Origin: Methyloligella sp. | GTDB lineage: Bacteria; Pseudomonadota; Alphaproteobacteria; Rhizobiales; JALUTE01 | Reading direction: 5' to 3' | NCBI GenBank assembly: GCA_027058255.1 | Contig: JALUTE010000310.1 | Span: 1-10,812, forward strand | Length of the DNA stretch: 10,812 nt | Part shown: piece by piece, positions 5,153 to 10,812 of the stretch | How positions within the stretch are numbered: position 1 is the first letter of the stretch | How the letters are laid out: the number at the start of each line of letters is the position of its first letter | The notes under the pieces: model-generated | What the model was told of the DNA's origin: nothing | The model's database searches: none | Seen by the model: the letters and a program-made list of their open reading frames with translations, nothing else | Made by a program: the position numbers and the translations under genes

Positions 5153-7723
5153 TTGGACGAGCGCAGTCTGACTGCAACCGAGCGCCGGGTGGTCGAGGCT
5201 CTCGCCAAGGGGCGCCGGGCCGAATGCGACGGCGGATCCCTCAGGGGCTGGTTCCTGCGGGACCTGGCCATCGAGGTCAACCCGGCCTGGCGTGTCCAGC
5301 CCACGGGAATCCAGATCTACAACGCCCGGATCGAGGGGCCGCTCGACCTCGAGGGCTGCACGGTGGCGCGGCCGCTCCTGTTCTTTCTCTGCCGTTTCGG
5401 CCACGAGCGCATGACCGTCGAGCCGATCCAGCTCCGCGACGCGCGCTTGCGGCGCCTTGGCCTTTATGAGTGCACCGTCGTCGGCGGCATCAATGCCGAC
5501 CGCGCCGAGGTCGAGGGCTCCATCTTCATGCGCGGCGCGACGGTGACGGGCGGCTTGCGCCTGCGGGGCGCGCGCATCGGCGGCTCGCTCACCATGGAGG
5601 ACGCCCGCTTCTCAGGCTCGGGCTCGGACATGGCTCTCGTGCTCGCCGGCTCCGAGATCGGCGGCCCCTGGATCATGCGCGGCGCCCGTGTCGAGGGCCA
5701 GGTGTTCGCGCCCGCCGCCCGCATCGCCGGCGCGCTGCTGATGGAGGAGGCCGAGATCGACGGCGGCGCGGCAGGCAAGGCCATGAGCCTCGATGGCATC
5801 TGGATCGACGGGCCGTGGGTGGCGCGCGGCGCCAGGGTCCGGGGCAGCATCGTGATGCGTGCGCCGGAGATCAAGGGCGCGTGGCTGAACGAGGCCGTGT
5901 TCGACGCCGGCCCGGCGCGCGAGCCCGCCATCAATGCCGATGGCGCGCGCATCGAGGCCGACTGGCTGGCCCCGGATGCCATGATCAATGGCGGGCTCCG
6001 GCTCTCCAATGCCCGCGTCGATGGCGAGCTCTCGCTCCATCGCACGACCCTCGAGGGGCGCAAGGACGTGGCGGCGCTGGACGTGAGCGGCGTGCGAGTG
6101 CGCCAGAACCTGGTTCTGCGCGGGACCCGGCTTCACGGAGGGCTCGCCATGGGCGGCGCGCGCATCGGCCGGGACATCGATGCCTCGGGCATGCGCAAGA
6201 CCGGCGCCCGCACCAGCGTTCTTGCGGACGTCATCCGGGTCGGCGGCAATTGGCTGATGCGGGGCGCACGGCTCGAGGGCAGCCTGCGCTTTCCCGGTGC
6301 CGCCATCGAGGGCCAGCTCGCCCTCACCGATTGCGCGATCGCGGGCGGCGACCTGGCCATTCGCGCCGATGGGGCACGAATCCGCGGCGGCTGGTTCATG
6401 GGCCGGGCCGAGATTCATGGCTTGGTGCGCCTTCCCGCCTGCAGCATCGGCAACCAGCTTCGCTTCCGCGCATCGCGCATTCGCGTCGATCATGGCCCCG
6501 CCGTGTTCGCAAGCGGCACGACGGTCAAGCGCGACATCCTCATGAACGAAGGCTTTCGGGCCGAGGGCGGGCTCGTGCTCGACCAGGTGAAGGTCTCCGG
6601 CACCATCGACTTCCAGGCCAGCCAGATCGTCTCCTCGGCGCTCGCTCGCGCCGGCGCGCACGTCGGCGACGCAGAGGTGGCCGAGCTCACCCGCCGCCAT
6701 GACGAGACGGCCATCAGCCTGGTCGATGCCCGCGCCGACCGGCTGCGCATGCCCGATGGCGCGTCCCATCGCCCGCGCGGCATCGTCGACCTCTCCCGCG
6801 CCCATGTGGGAAGCCTGGAGGACTACGCCAGTGCCTGGCCGCCACCGGCGCGCAAGGGCGCGCCCTTTCCCGAAGGGCGCGGGCGCAGCGAGGATGGGCG
6901 GGACATCGACCATCTGGTGCTCGACGGCTTCTCCTATGAGCATCTGGAAAATCCCGCCGGCATGGGCGCGGAGGACCGCCGCCACCCCTACACCGTCCGC
7001 CGCGCCGCCGAGGCGCGCATCGCCTGGCTCAACGGCCAGGCGCGCGCGGATCTCGACGACCATTTCAAGCCCCAGGCCTGGGTGCATCTGGGCCGTCGCC
7101 TGGCGGCCCAGGGCTATCACGAGGACGCGCGACGCATCGCCATCGCCCGCAGGCGCCGCCATCGCCAGAGCCGGACCATACGCCGGCGCGTGCGCATGCA
7201 GAGCCAGCTTCTCGATCTCTTCGCCCTGTTTGGCTACAACCCCTGGCGCACGGTCGCCTGGATCGTGCTGTTCATCGGCCTGTTCGCAGGGCTGTGGTCC
7301 TGGGCGGCCACGGGCTGTCGCGAGGCTGGCTGCGCCGACGAGACGGTGTTCATCCGCGCCGAATATGGCCGCTTCTCGCCCGATGCCGTGCGCCTGGCGA
7401 AAAGCTATCCCGCCTTCAGCCCGCTCGCCTATTCCTTCGATCTGTTCATTCCGGTGATCGACTTCGGCTATCAGACCCTGTGGCGGCCGAATGTGCGCTA
7501 TGGGCCGATCACCGAGATTGCCATCCCCGCGCCCGGCCCCTGGCTCGCGCGCCTCGCCGGGGAAGGCGCGCAGCGCGGCGAGGGCAGCGCCCCGCTCGTG
7601 CGCATCACGCTCACACGCGGCGGCATTCTCTACGTGCTCGCGATTGTCGAGATGATCCTCGGCCTGGTGCTCACGTCCCTCGCGGTGACGGCCTTCACCG
7701 GCCTGCTGCGCCGGGACGACTAA
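5153..7723 (+). CDS. Beta-helix-like repeat protein with C-terminal membrane module
   Basis: This 856-residue protein has no known function. Residues of about 50-495 are tandem repeats built from roughly 10-residue units of the form hxMRGARhxGxh, resembling pentapeptide-type or bactofilin-like right-handed beta-helices. They group into a superrepeat of about 49 residues, marked by I124, W173, W222, W271, L320, W367, W414 and I462 in the same place. A non-repeat linker contains DHLVLDGFSYEHL (from D586) and a helical, very basic stretch ending near residue 690. Two membrane segments follow at about 698-719 and 825-852, with C722 and C727 in the loop just after the first, and SFDLFIPVIDFG between them. 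This C-terminal architecture is, from memory, shared by many bacterial repeat proteins loosely annotated as membrane-associated oxidoreductases; no oxidoreductase motif is visible. The repeat domain precedes two anchors and probably faces the cytoplasm, but topology is uncertain. It is the last gene of the plus-strand cluster. Confidence 0.8.
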   Translation: MDERSLTATERRVVEALAKGRRAECDGGSLRGWFLRDLAIEVNPAWRVQPTGIQIYNARIEGPLDLEGCTVARPLLFFLCRFGHERMTVEPIQLRDARLRRLGLYECTVVGGINADRAEVEGSIFMRGATVTGGLRLRGARIGGSLTMEDARFSGSGSDMALVLAGSEIGGPWIMRGARVEGQVFAPAARIAGALLMEEAEIDGGAAGKAMSLDGIWIDGPWVARGARVRGSIVMRAPEIKGAWLNEAVFDAGPAREPAINADGARIEADWLAPDAMINGGLRLSNARVDGELSLHRTTLEGRKDVAALDVSGVRVRQNLVLRGTRLHGGLAMGGARIGRDIDASGMRKTGARTSVLADVIRVGGNWLMRGARLEGSLRFPGAAIEGQLALTDCAIAGGDLAIRADGARIRGGWFMGRAEIHGLVRLPACSIGNQLRFRASRIRVDHGPAVFASGTTVKRDILMNEGFRAEGGLVLDQVKVSGTIDFQASQIVSSALARAGAHVGDAEVAELTRRHDETAISLVDARADRLRMPDGASHRPRGIVDLSRAHVGSLEDYASAWPPPARKGAPFPEGRGRSEDGRDIDHLVLDGFSYEHLENPAGMGAEDRRHPYTVRRAAEARIAWLNGQARADLDDHFKPQAWVHLGRRLAAQGYHEDARRIAIARRRRHRQSRTIRRRVRMQSQLLDLFALFGYNPWRTVAWIVLFIGLFAGLWSWAATGCREAGCADETVFIRAEYGRFSPDAVRLAKSYPAFSPLAYSFDLFIPVIDFGYQTLWRPNVRYGPITEIAIPAPGPWLARLAGEGAQRGEGSAPLVRITLTRGGILYVLAIVEMILGLVLTSLAVTAFTGLLRRDD

Positions 7724-7735
7724 GCGCGATGAGGC

Positions 7736-7748
7736 GCCGCTAGGCGGC
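7736..7748. repeat. Short inverted repeat at a convergent gene junction
   Basis: GCCGC (7736-7740) and GCGGC (7744-7748) flank a 3-nt loop in the junction between the repeat-protein stop and the stop of the minus-strand gene. The stem is short and lacks a T-tract, so it is at best a weak bidirectional terminator. Confidence 0.2.
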
Positions 7749-8474
7749 AAGCCGAAAAGGGCGGGCAAGCCCGGCGCTCTGCCCGGCTGCGCTCGATCCC
7801 TGCGCACTCGGCGAGCCCGAATAGACGAGGCGCGGGCGCGGCGCGGGCGTGCCCGAGAACCGGTGCTCCAGCCGAACGAGGCGCATCGGCGCCGCTTTCT
7901 TGACGCGCGTCGCCGCATCGCGCCTCTTCGCGACACGCTTCGGCCGTTGGGGCTTGGCCGGCATGCCGCAGCGGGTGCCGGGGCCCGGTTTCGAGCGCAG
8001 CGCATCCACTCCTGCCGCGTGGTTTCCGGTCCCGCGGGACTCCAGCCAGACCACCCGTCGGACCTGTTTCTTGGCCGCCTTGCCGCGAGCCTTGCGCACC
8101 GGCTTGATGCCGGTCCGCGCGACGAGGCGCGCCCCGACCGAGATGCCGGTGCGCTTGCGCCCTTTCTCCCCGGCAGCCGGGGTGCGCCGGGCGCGCGCAC
8201 CGGGCACGGGACTGCCTTCGGCCTTCGCCACCGCACCGGCCGCCGCCGCCTGCGCCAAACGCTCGCCGGTCGGCTCCGATGCCCGCGCCGGTGCCATCGC
8301 CCAGGGCGAGCCCTGCGACGACACGCCCGAGGCTCGTGTTGCGGCATGGCGACGGTGCGGGCCACCATCGAGCGCCCGAACGGGGGCGGGCCTGTAGCGC
8401 ACCTCATGAAGGCCGAAGTACGCAAAGAGTGACGCGAGCACCCAACGGAACGACGAATGCAGTCTGGCGGACAT
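7740..8474 (-). CDS. Very basic hypothetical protein with hydrophobic N-terminus
   Basis: No family is recognised in this 244-residue protein. A hydrophobic run at about residues 11-22 (WVLASLFAYFGL), preceded by a few basic residues, may be a short signal anchor. The rest is low-complexity and rich in Ala, Arg, Lys and Pro, with strongly basic clusters at about 105-140 and 173-193 and a single cysteine (C169). Such a composition would suit binding to nucleic acid or to anionic envelope polymers, but this is inference. In a sampled stretch third codon positions are mostly G/C on this strand, and a GGGTGA stretch lies a few bases upstream of the ATG. Overlapping plus-strand frames give only His/Arg-rich shadow translations. 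The gene converges on the repeat protein with 16 nt between stops. It may be a lineage-specific gene. Confidence 0.55.
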   Translation of the reverse strand: MSARLHSSFRWVLASLFAYFGLHEVRYRPAPVRALDGGPHRRHAATRASGVSSQGSPWAMAPARASEPTGERLAQAAAAGAVAKAEGSPVPGARARRTPAAGEKGRKRTGISVGARLVARTGIKPVRKARGKAAKKQVRRVVWLESRGTGNHAAGVDALRSKPGPGTRCGMPAKPQRPKRVAKRRDAATRVKKAAPMRLVRLEHRFSGTPAPRPRLVYSGSPSAQGSSAAGQSAGLARPFRLAA

Positions 8475-8595
8475 GAGAAATCACCCGAAATCGAAAAGCG
8501 GAACGTGATGGCTGTCGATGCCCACTGTGACGGTCTGTCGTTAATCGAAGGTTTACGACCGTGTAAAAACGGCGATCCATGTCTCAAATCGGCAC

Positions 8596-8613
8596 GGACT
8601 CACTTTGGACTCA
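8596..8613. promoter_or_regulatory. Pair of GANTC sites in a direct repeat
   Basis: GGACTCA occurs at 8596-8602 and 8607-8613, each containing GACTC, which fits the CcrM target GANTC. Start-to-start spacing is 11 bp, about one helical turn. They lie in the predicted leader of the 7740-8474 gene, downstream of the candidate promoter. Confidence 0.45.
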
Positions 8614-8647
8614 TCCGGAACTACTATCTTAAGTTATGTAATGTATC

Positions 8648-8677
8648 AGTATACCCGTTTTAGTTGTATTCTGTCGG
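8648..8677 (-). promoter_or_regulatory. Candidate promoter for the basic hypothetical gene
   Basis: Read on the minus strand, CCGACA (8672-8677) is separated by 18 nt from TATACT (8648-8653), a 5/6 match to the -10 consensus. Transcription would start near 8641 and give a leader of about 165 nt that includes the GANTC pair. The AT-rich setting supports promoter function; the -35 is a 4/6 match. Confidence 0.4.
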
Positions 8678-8695
8678 GAGGGCCTCGTCTGCCTC

Positions 8696-8727
8696 CGGGA
8701 CAGGCGCGAACGCAGTGCCCTGTCCCG
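8696..8727. repeat. Perfect 9-bp inverted repeat downstream of the membrane-protein gene
   Basis: CGGGACAGG (8696-8704) pairs with CCTGTCCCG (8719-8727). It lies about 90 nt beyond the stop of the minus-strand gene ending at 8817. No T-tract follows on either strand. It may be a 3'-end stabilising or weak termination structure. Confidence 0.45.
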
Positions 8728-8816
8728 CCGCCTGCCGGGCACCGGTGGTCGGAACTCATGAGAGCATCAAGGAGATCATTCATGGGAGTGGCGCAGGGCG
8801 GAGCCGCGCCCGATCC

Positions 8817-9311
8817 TCACCGGCCATCCGCCCCGCGCTGCGCCGTCACCCAGGGGCGCGAGAACTCCGGCGGGCGAACCGTCGGCCTGAGGGCTCGGAT
8901 GATGGGACGGCAGGGGCGCGCGCGTGCGATGTTGGTGGCTCGGTCGATCACCAGAGCCGTGCAATGGCGCGCATCCCGCCGCGCCTCGGCCTCGGCCGCG
9001 CTGATCTCGGTCGGTGCGGGCTTCGCTTCGCCGGCACGGGTGATCGCCAGCTCGAAGGCCGACCGATCCTTCGGCGTGTTCAACACAACGGTGCCGACAA
9101 AGTTCCAGAACCCCACAACATGCCAGAAAGCGACGCCGAGCAGGAACCCGGCGGCCAGCCAGCCGGCCCGGCCGATCACGCGCCGGCCCGCGCTACGCCC
9201 ATGCCGCGGCCGGGCCGTCACTTGCGGAGTCCGCTGGTCCTCGGCCGGTGCTGCGCCGACACCAGGCGCACGAGGCGCGCGCGGTCGCAGCTCTGCATTG
9301 CGCGTTCTCAT
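8817..9311 (-). CDS. Single-pass membrane protein of unknown function
   Basis: This 164-residue protein has a basic N-terminal tail, one clear membrane segment at about residues 49-77 (including AGWLAAGFLLGVAFWHVVGF and continuing to VVL), and a C-terminal domain with HCTALVIDRATNIARARPC. C117 and C134 in that part could be bridged if it is periplasmic. From memory, small Rhizobiales proteins share this layout of one helix followed by a Cys-x-x-LVLDR segment and a second Cys; their role is unknown. The ATG at 9311 has GGAGG 14 nt upstream, which is long, so a GTG at 9179 just before the helix is an alternative giving a shorter protein. The opposite-strand frame is open too, but only this strand gives a coherent membrane protein. 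It lies downstream of the ParA gene on the same strand, with its own candidate promoter. Confidence 0.65.
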   Translation of the reverse strand: MRTRNAELRPRAPRAPGVGAAPAEDQRTPQVTARPRHGRSAGRRVIGRAGWLAAGFLLGVAFWHVVGFWNFVGTVVLNTPKDRSAFELAITRAGEAKPAPTEISAAEAEARRDARHCTALVIDRATNIARARPCRPIIRALRPTVRPPEFSRPWVTAQRGADGR

Positions 9312-9340
9312 GGCCCCGCTTTCCGCCTCCCCGCTCAGGC

Positions 9341-9352
9341 GATTCGAGAATC
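9341..9352. promoter_or_regulatory. Inverted pair of GANTC sites
   Basis: GATTC (9341-9345) and GAATC (9348-9352) form a 12-bp palindrome with a 2-nt centre, about 30 nt upstream of the ATG at 9311. Both fit the CcrM methylation target, which in alphaproteobacteria can make transcription cell-cycle dependent through GcrA. Confidence 0.45.
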
Positions 9353-9377
9353 ACATCGCGAAGTGTGACGGTGAGCG

Positions 9378-9404
9378 ATGATGCGCGCAAGCATCATATG
9401 GTGC
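9378..9404 (-). promoter_or_regulatory. Candidate -10 within overlapping inverted repeats
   Basis: On the minus strand TATGAT (9393-9398) is a 5/6 match to the -10 consensus, though no good -35 is found. It overlaps a 7-bp hairpin, ATGATGC (9378-9384) / GCATCAT (9391-9397), and a 14-bp near-palindrome centred on CATATG (9391-9404). This could be an operator at the promoter of the membrane-protein gene. Confidence 0.3.
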
Positions 9405-9562
9405 TTTTCGGCAACGAAACGATATTTTCCACAGGCAGATCGGCCCGTGCCCCGCATGGCGAGAGGCGGTTGAAAGGGGCATTTCAGCCGATGGAGCGTC
9501 AACATGGCCCCCGCGCCATGGCAACGGCGGAAGGGGCGGGATGCGGACACCGTCGTGGGATC

Positions 9563-10612
9563 TCAGGCGACGCCCGTCTTGCGCTGCGGGGATGCACGCT
9601 CCACCAGAACGGGACCCGTCGCGCCTGAAGCGGGCGCGGGCGCCGCAGCCTGGCCCGCACCCGTGCGGACAGACGGGGCGGAGGGCGCCCCTGCGGGGGC
9701 CGTGGCCGCGGGCGATGGATTGGCGCTTCCCGCCTCCTCGGGCCGCGAGGGCTCCGCGCGCGTGGGAGCCTGCGGCCGTGCGCGCGCCTCGGCGAGCCGG
9801 CCGAGCAGCTCCTGCGTGACCTGGCGGAAGGCGAGCCCCGAGTCGCCTGGATATTTGGCGGCATAGCTGCGCGTCGGCGGATCGAAATCGGCCGCTCGCT
9901 GAATATAGGTGCGCCGCGGGATGGCGGTTGAAAAGACCCGGTTCGTGGGATCGGCGGCGAGCCGTGCGTGCCATTCCTCCTCGCTGGCGATGCTGTCGTC
10001 CTTGAGGTTGACGACCACGCCGATATTCTCCGCAAACCCATCGCCGGAATGCTGGTCCTTGAAGTTCCCCAGCACGGCGAGGCCGCGCACGGCCAGATAA
10101 TCGGGCTTGGTGGGCGGCAGATAGAAATCCGCCTCCCGCAGCCATGTCTCCGTCAGCACCGAGAGCCCGGGCGGACAGTCGATCAGCACGACGTCGAAAT
10201 AGCGCTTGGCGTCCTGAAGCAGCGCGCGAATGGCCCGGCGCAGTTGAGCGTGCCGGTCCTTGGCCGAGATCTCCCGCTCGAGCAGCGGCAGCTCCATGTG
10301 GCTCGGAATGAGATAGACGCTGTCCACGTCGTCCACATCGGAGACGCCGGTGGCGACGAAACTCTTCCAGTCCGGGCTCGTGCCCGCCAGAACCACATTG
10401 GTGAGATAGTCCACCAGGGTCCGGCGCGCCTGCTCCAGCCCCTCCCAGCGCTCCCGCGCCATCAGCATGATGCTGATGGAGGTCTGAGAGTCGGAGTCGA
10501 TGACCAGAACGGTCTTGCCGTGATAGGCCGAGAGCGTCTCGGCCAAGGCCATGACGAGTGTCGATTTGCCGACACCGCCCTTGGTGTTCATGACTGCGAT
10601 GGACTGTCCCAT
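9563..10612 (-). CDS. Orphan ParA/MinD-family ATPase with Pro/Ala-rich tail
   Basis: This 349-residue P-loop ATPase of the ParA/MinD/Soj class is expected to dimerise with ATP and to position DNA or a protein complex. The deviant Walker A KGGVGKST is at residues 11-18 with the signature lysine K11. The second motif VLVIDSDSQTS has D39, D41 and Q43 in the usual places, and Walker B is VVLIDCPPG with D145. The ATPase fold ends near residue 275. The remainder, about 276-349, is a disordered-looking Pro/Ala/Arg tail not found in compact chromosomal ParA proteins. No ParB, parS, replication gene, MinC/E or chemotaxis partner is in the window, so its cargo is unknown; the next gene on the strand encodes a small membrane protein. 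It could act in cargo positioning, plasmid segregation, or polysaccharide-export control (BcsQ-like proteins). The ATG at 10612 fits the conserved N-terminus. Confidence 0.85.
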   Translation of the reverse strand: MGQSIAVMNTKGGVGKSTLVMALAETLSAYHGKTVLVIDSDSQTSISIMLMARERWEGLEQARRTLVDYLTNVVLAGTSPDWKSFVATGVSDVDDVDSVYLIPSHMELPLLEREISAKDRHAQLRRAIRALLQDAKRYFDVVLIDCPPGLSVLTETWLREADFYLPPTKPDYLAVRGLAVLGNFKDQHSGDGFAENIGVVVNLKDDSIASEEEWHARLAADPTNRVFSTAIPRRTYIQRAADFDPPTRSYAAKYPGDSGLAFRQVTQELLGRLAEARARPQAPTRAEPSRPEEAGSANPSPAATAPAGAPSAPSVRTGAGQAAAPAPASGATGPVLVERASPQRKTGVA

Positions 10613-10812
10613 GACCTACCCGCAACTGTCCCGCACCGCGACCGCCCGAGAGCCGGTGATGTGCGCCGGATGACATCTTGCAACGCTTGGGGGCCGAGCG
10701 CCGCACCGCGTGGCTCGATTGCCGTCTCGCTGCCCCCCGGGACGCCGAACCGAGCACAGCCGACGGGGGACGCAGAGCCAGCTCAGCGAGTACCAGATTA
10801 ATGGGACAATGT
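10613..10812. other. Upstream region of the ParA gene, no gene seen
   Basis: About 200 nt to the window edge contain no supported gene. A GGGTAGG stretch lies close before the ATG. I found no convincing promoter, terminator or centromere-like iterated repeat here. Confidence 0.5.

Larger units (their letters stand above)
8475..8816. other. Intergenic region with an AT-rich island
   Basis: No gene is supported in this 342-nt gap between two minus-strand genes. About 8500-8670 is markedly AT-rich compared with everything around it. It holds a candidate minus-strand promoter (8648-8677), two GGACTCA repeats with GANTC cores (8596-8613), a 9-bp hairpin (8696-8727) and a well-formed SD plus ATG on the plus strand (AAGGAG 8769-8774, ATG 8782). 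The frame from that ATG runs antisense to the membrane-protein gene and does not look like a protein. Confidence 0.6.

Noticed and set aside
5153..7723. Oxidoreductase activity for the repeat protein, as often annotated for similar proteins
   Set aside because: No cofactor-binding or catalytic motif can be seen; only structural repeats and a membrane module.
7863..8432. Plus-strand ORF opposite the basic hypothetical gene
   Set aside because: His/Arg-rich shadow translation, third-position G+C not better than on the minus strand, and no SD or neighbouring support.
5612..8587. Long minus-strand ORF of 991 codons across the repeat-protein gene
   Set aside because: Mirror frame of a GC-rich repetitive gene; the plus-strand frame has repeats, membrane segments and an SD, while this one has no domain and runs into two other genes.
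8782..9381. Plus-strand ORF with a near-perfect SD (AAGGAG) and ATG at 8782
   Set aside because: It is antisense to the 8817-9311 gene, its translation is Arg/Ser/Ala-rich without domain character, and the minus-strand product has a clear membrane helix. The SD is notable, so expression data could reverse this.
1..10812. Mobile element, CRISPR array, tRNA/rRNA or phage defence genes
   Set aside because: No transposase or integrase, no spaced identical repeats, no tRNA-like fold and no defence-family motif were found in reading the window.

Overview
The window comes from a high-G+C genome, and its gene content points to an alphaproteobacterium, probably Hyphomicrobiales (Rhizobiales). The consecutive set argD-argF-hslO is a common arrangement in that order. 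Paired GANTC sites (the CcrM methylase target of alphaproteobacteria) lie upstream of two genes. The genus cannot be named from the sequence.

Layout. Positions 1-542 hold no convincing gene. They contain several perfect hairpins, an 11-bp direct repeat, a candidate sigma70 promoter at 423-451 and a textbook intrinsic terminator at 468-491, placed between that promoter and argD. Positions 543-7723 carry five closely spaced plus-strand genes: argD, argF, hslO (Hsp33), an exported PQQ-type sugar dehydrogenase-like beta-propeller, and an 856-residue repeat protein with a C-terminal membrane module. Gaps are 83, 4, 17 and 36 nt, so one long operon is possible. The last two genes appear to start at GTG and TTG, chosen by strong Shine-Dalgarno (SD) sequences.

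From 7740 to 10612 all genes are on the minus strand: a very basic hypothetical protein that converges on the repeat protein, a single-pass membrane protein of unknown function, and an orphan ParA/MinD-type ATPase with a long Pro/Ala-rich tail and no ParB beside it. Intergenic regions 8475-8816 (with a conspicuous AT-rich island) and 9312-9562 each contain a candidate promoter and a closely spaced pair of GANTC sites.

How the genes work together. ArgD and ArgF catalyse two steps of arginine synthesis: acetylglutamate semialdehyde to acetylornithine, and ornithine to citrulline. Hsp33 is a redox-switched chaperone linked by position only. The propeller and the repeat protein both belong at the envelope, and their tight spacing suggests co-expression, but no shared function can be derived. 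No defence system, mobile element, CRISPR array, tRNA or rRNA was seen. The most unusual items are the terminator just downstream of the argD promoter, a regular superrepeat of about 49 residues in the repeat protein, and the paired GANTC sites.
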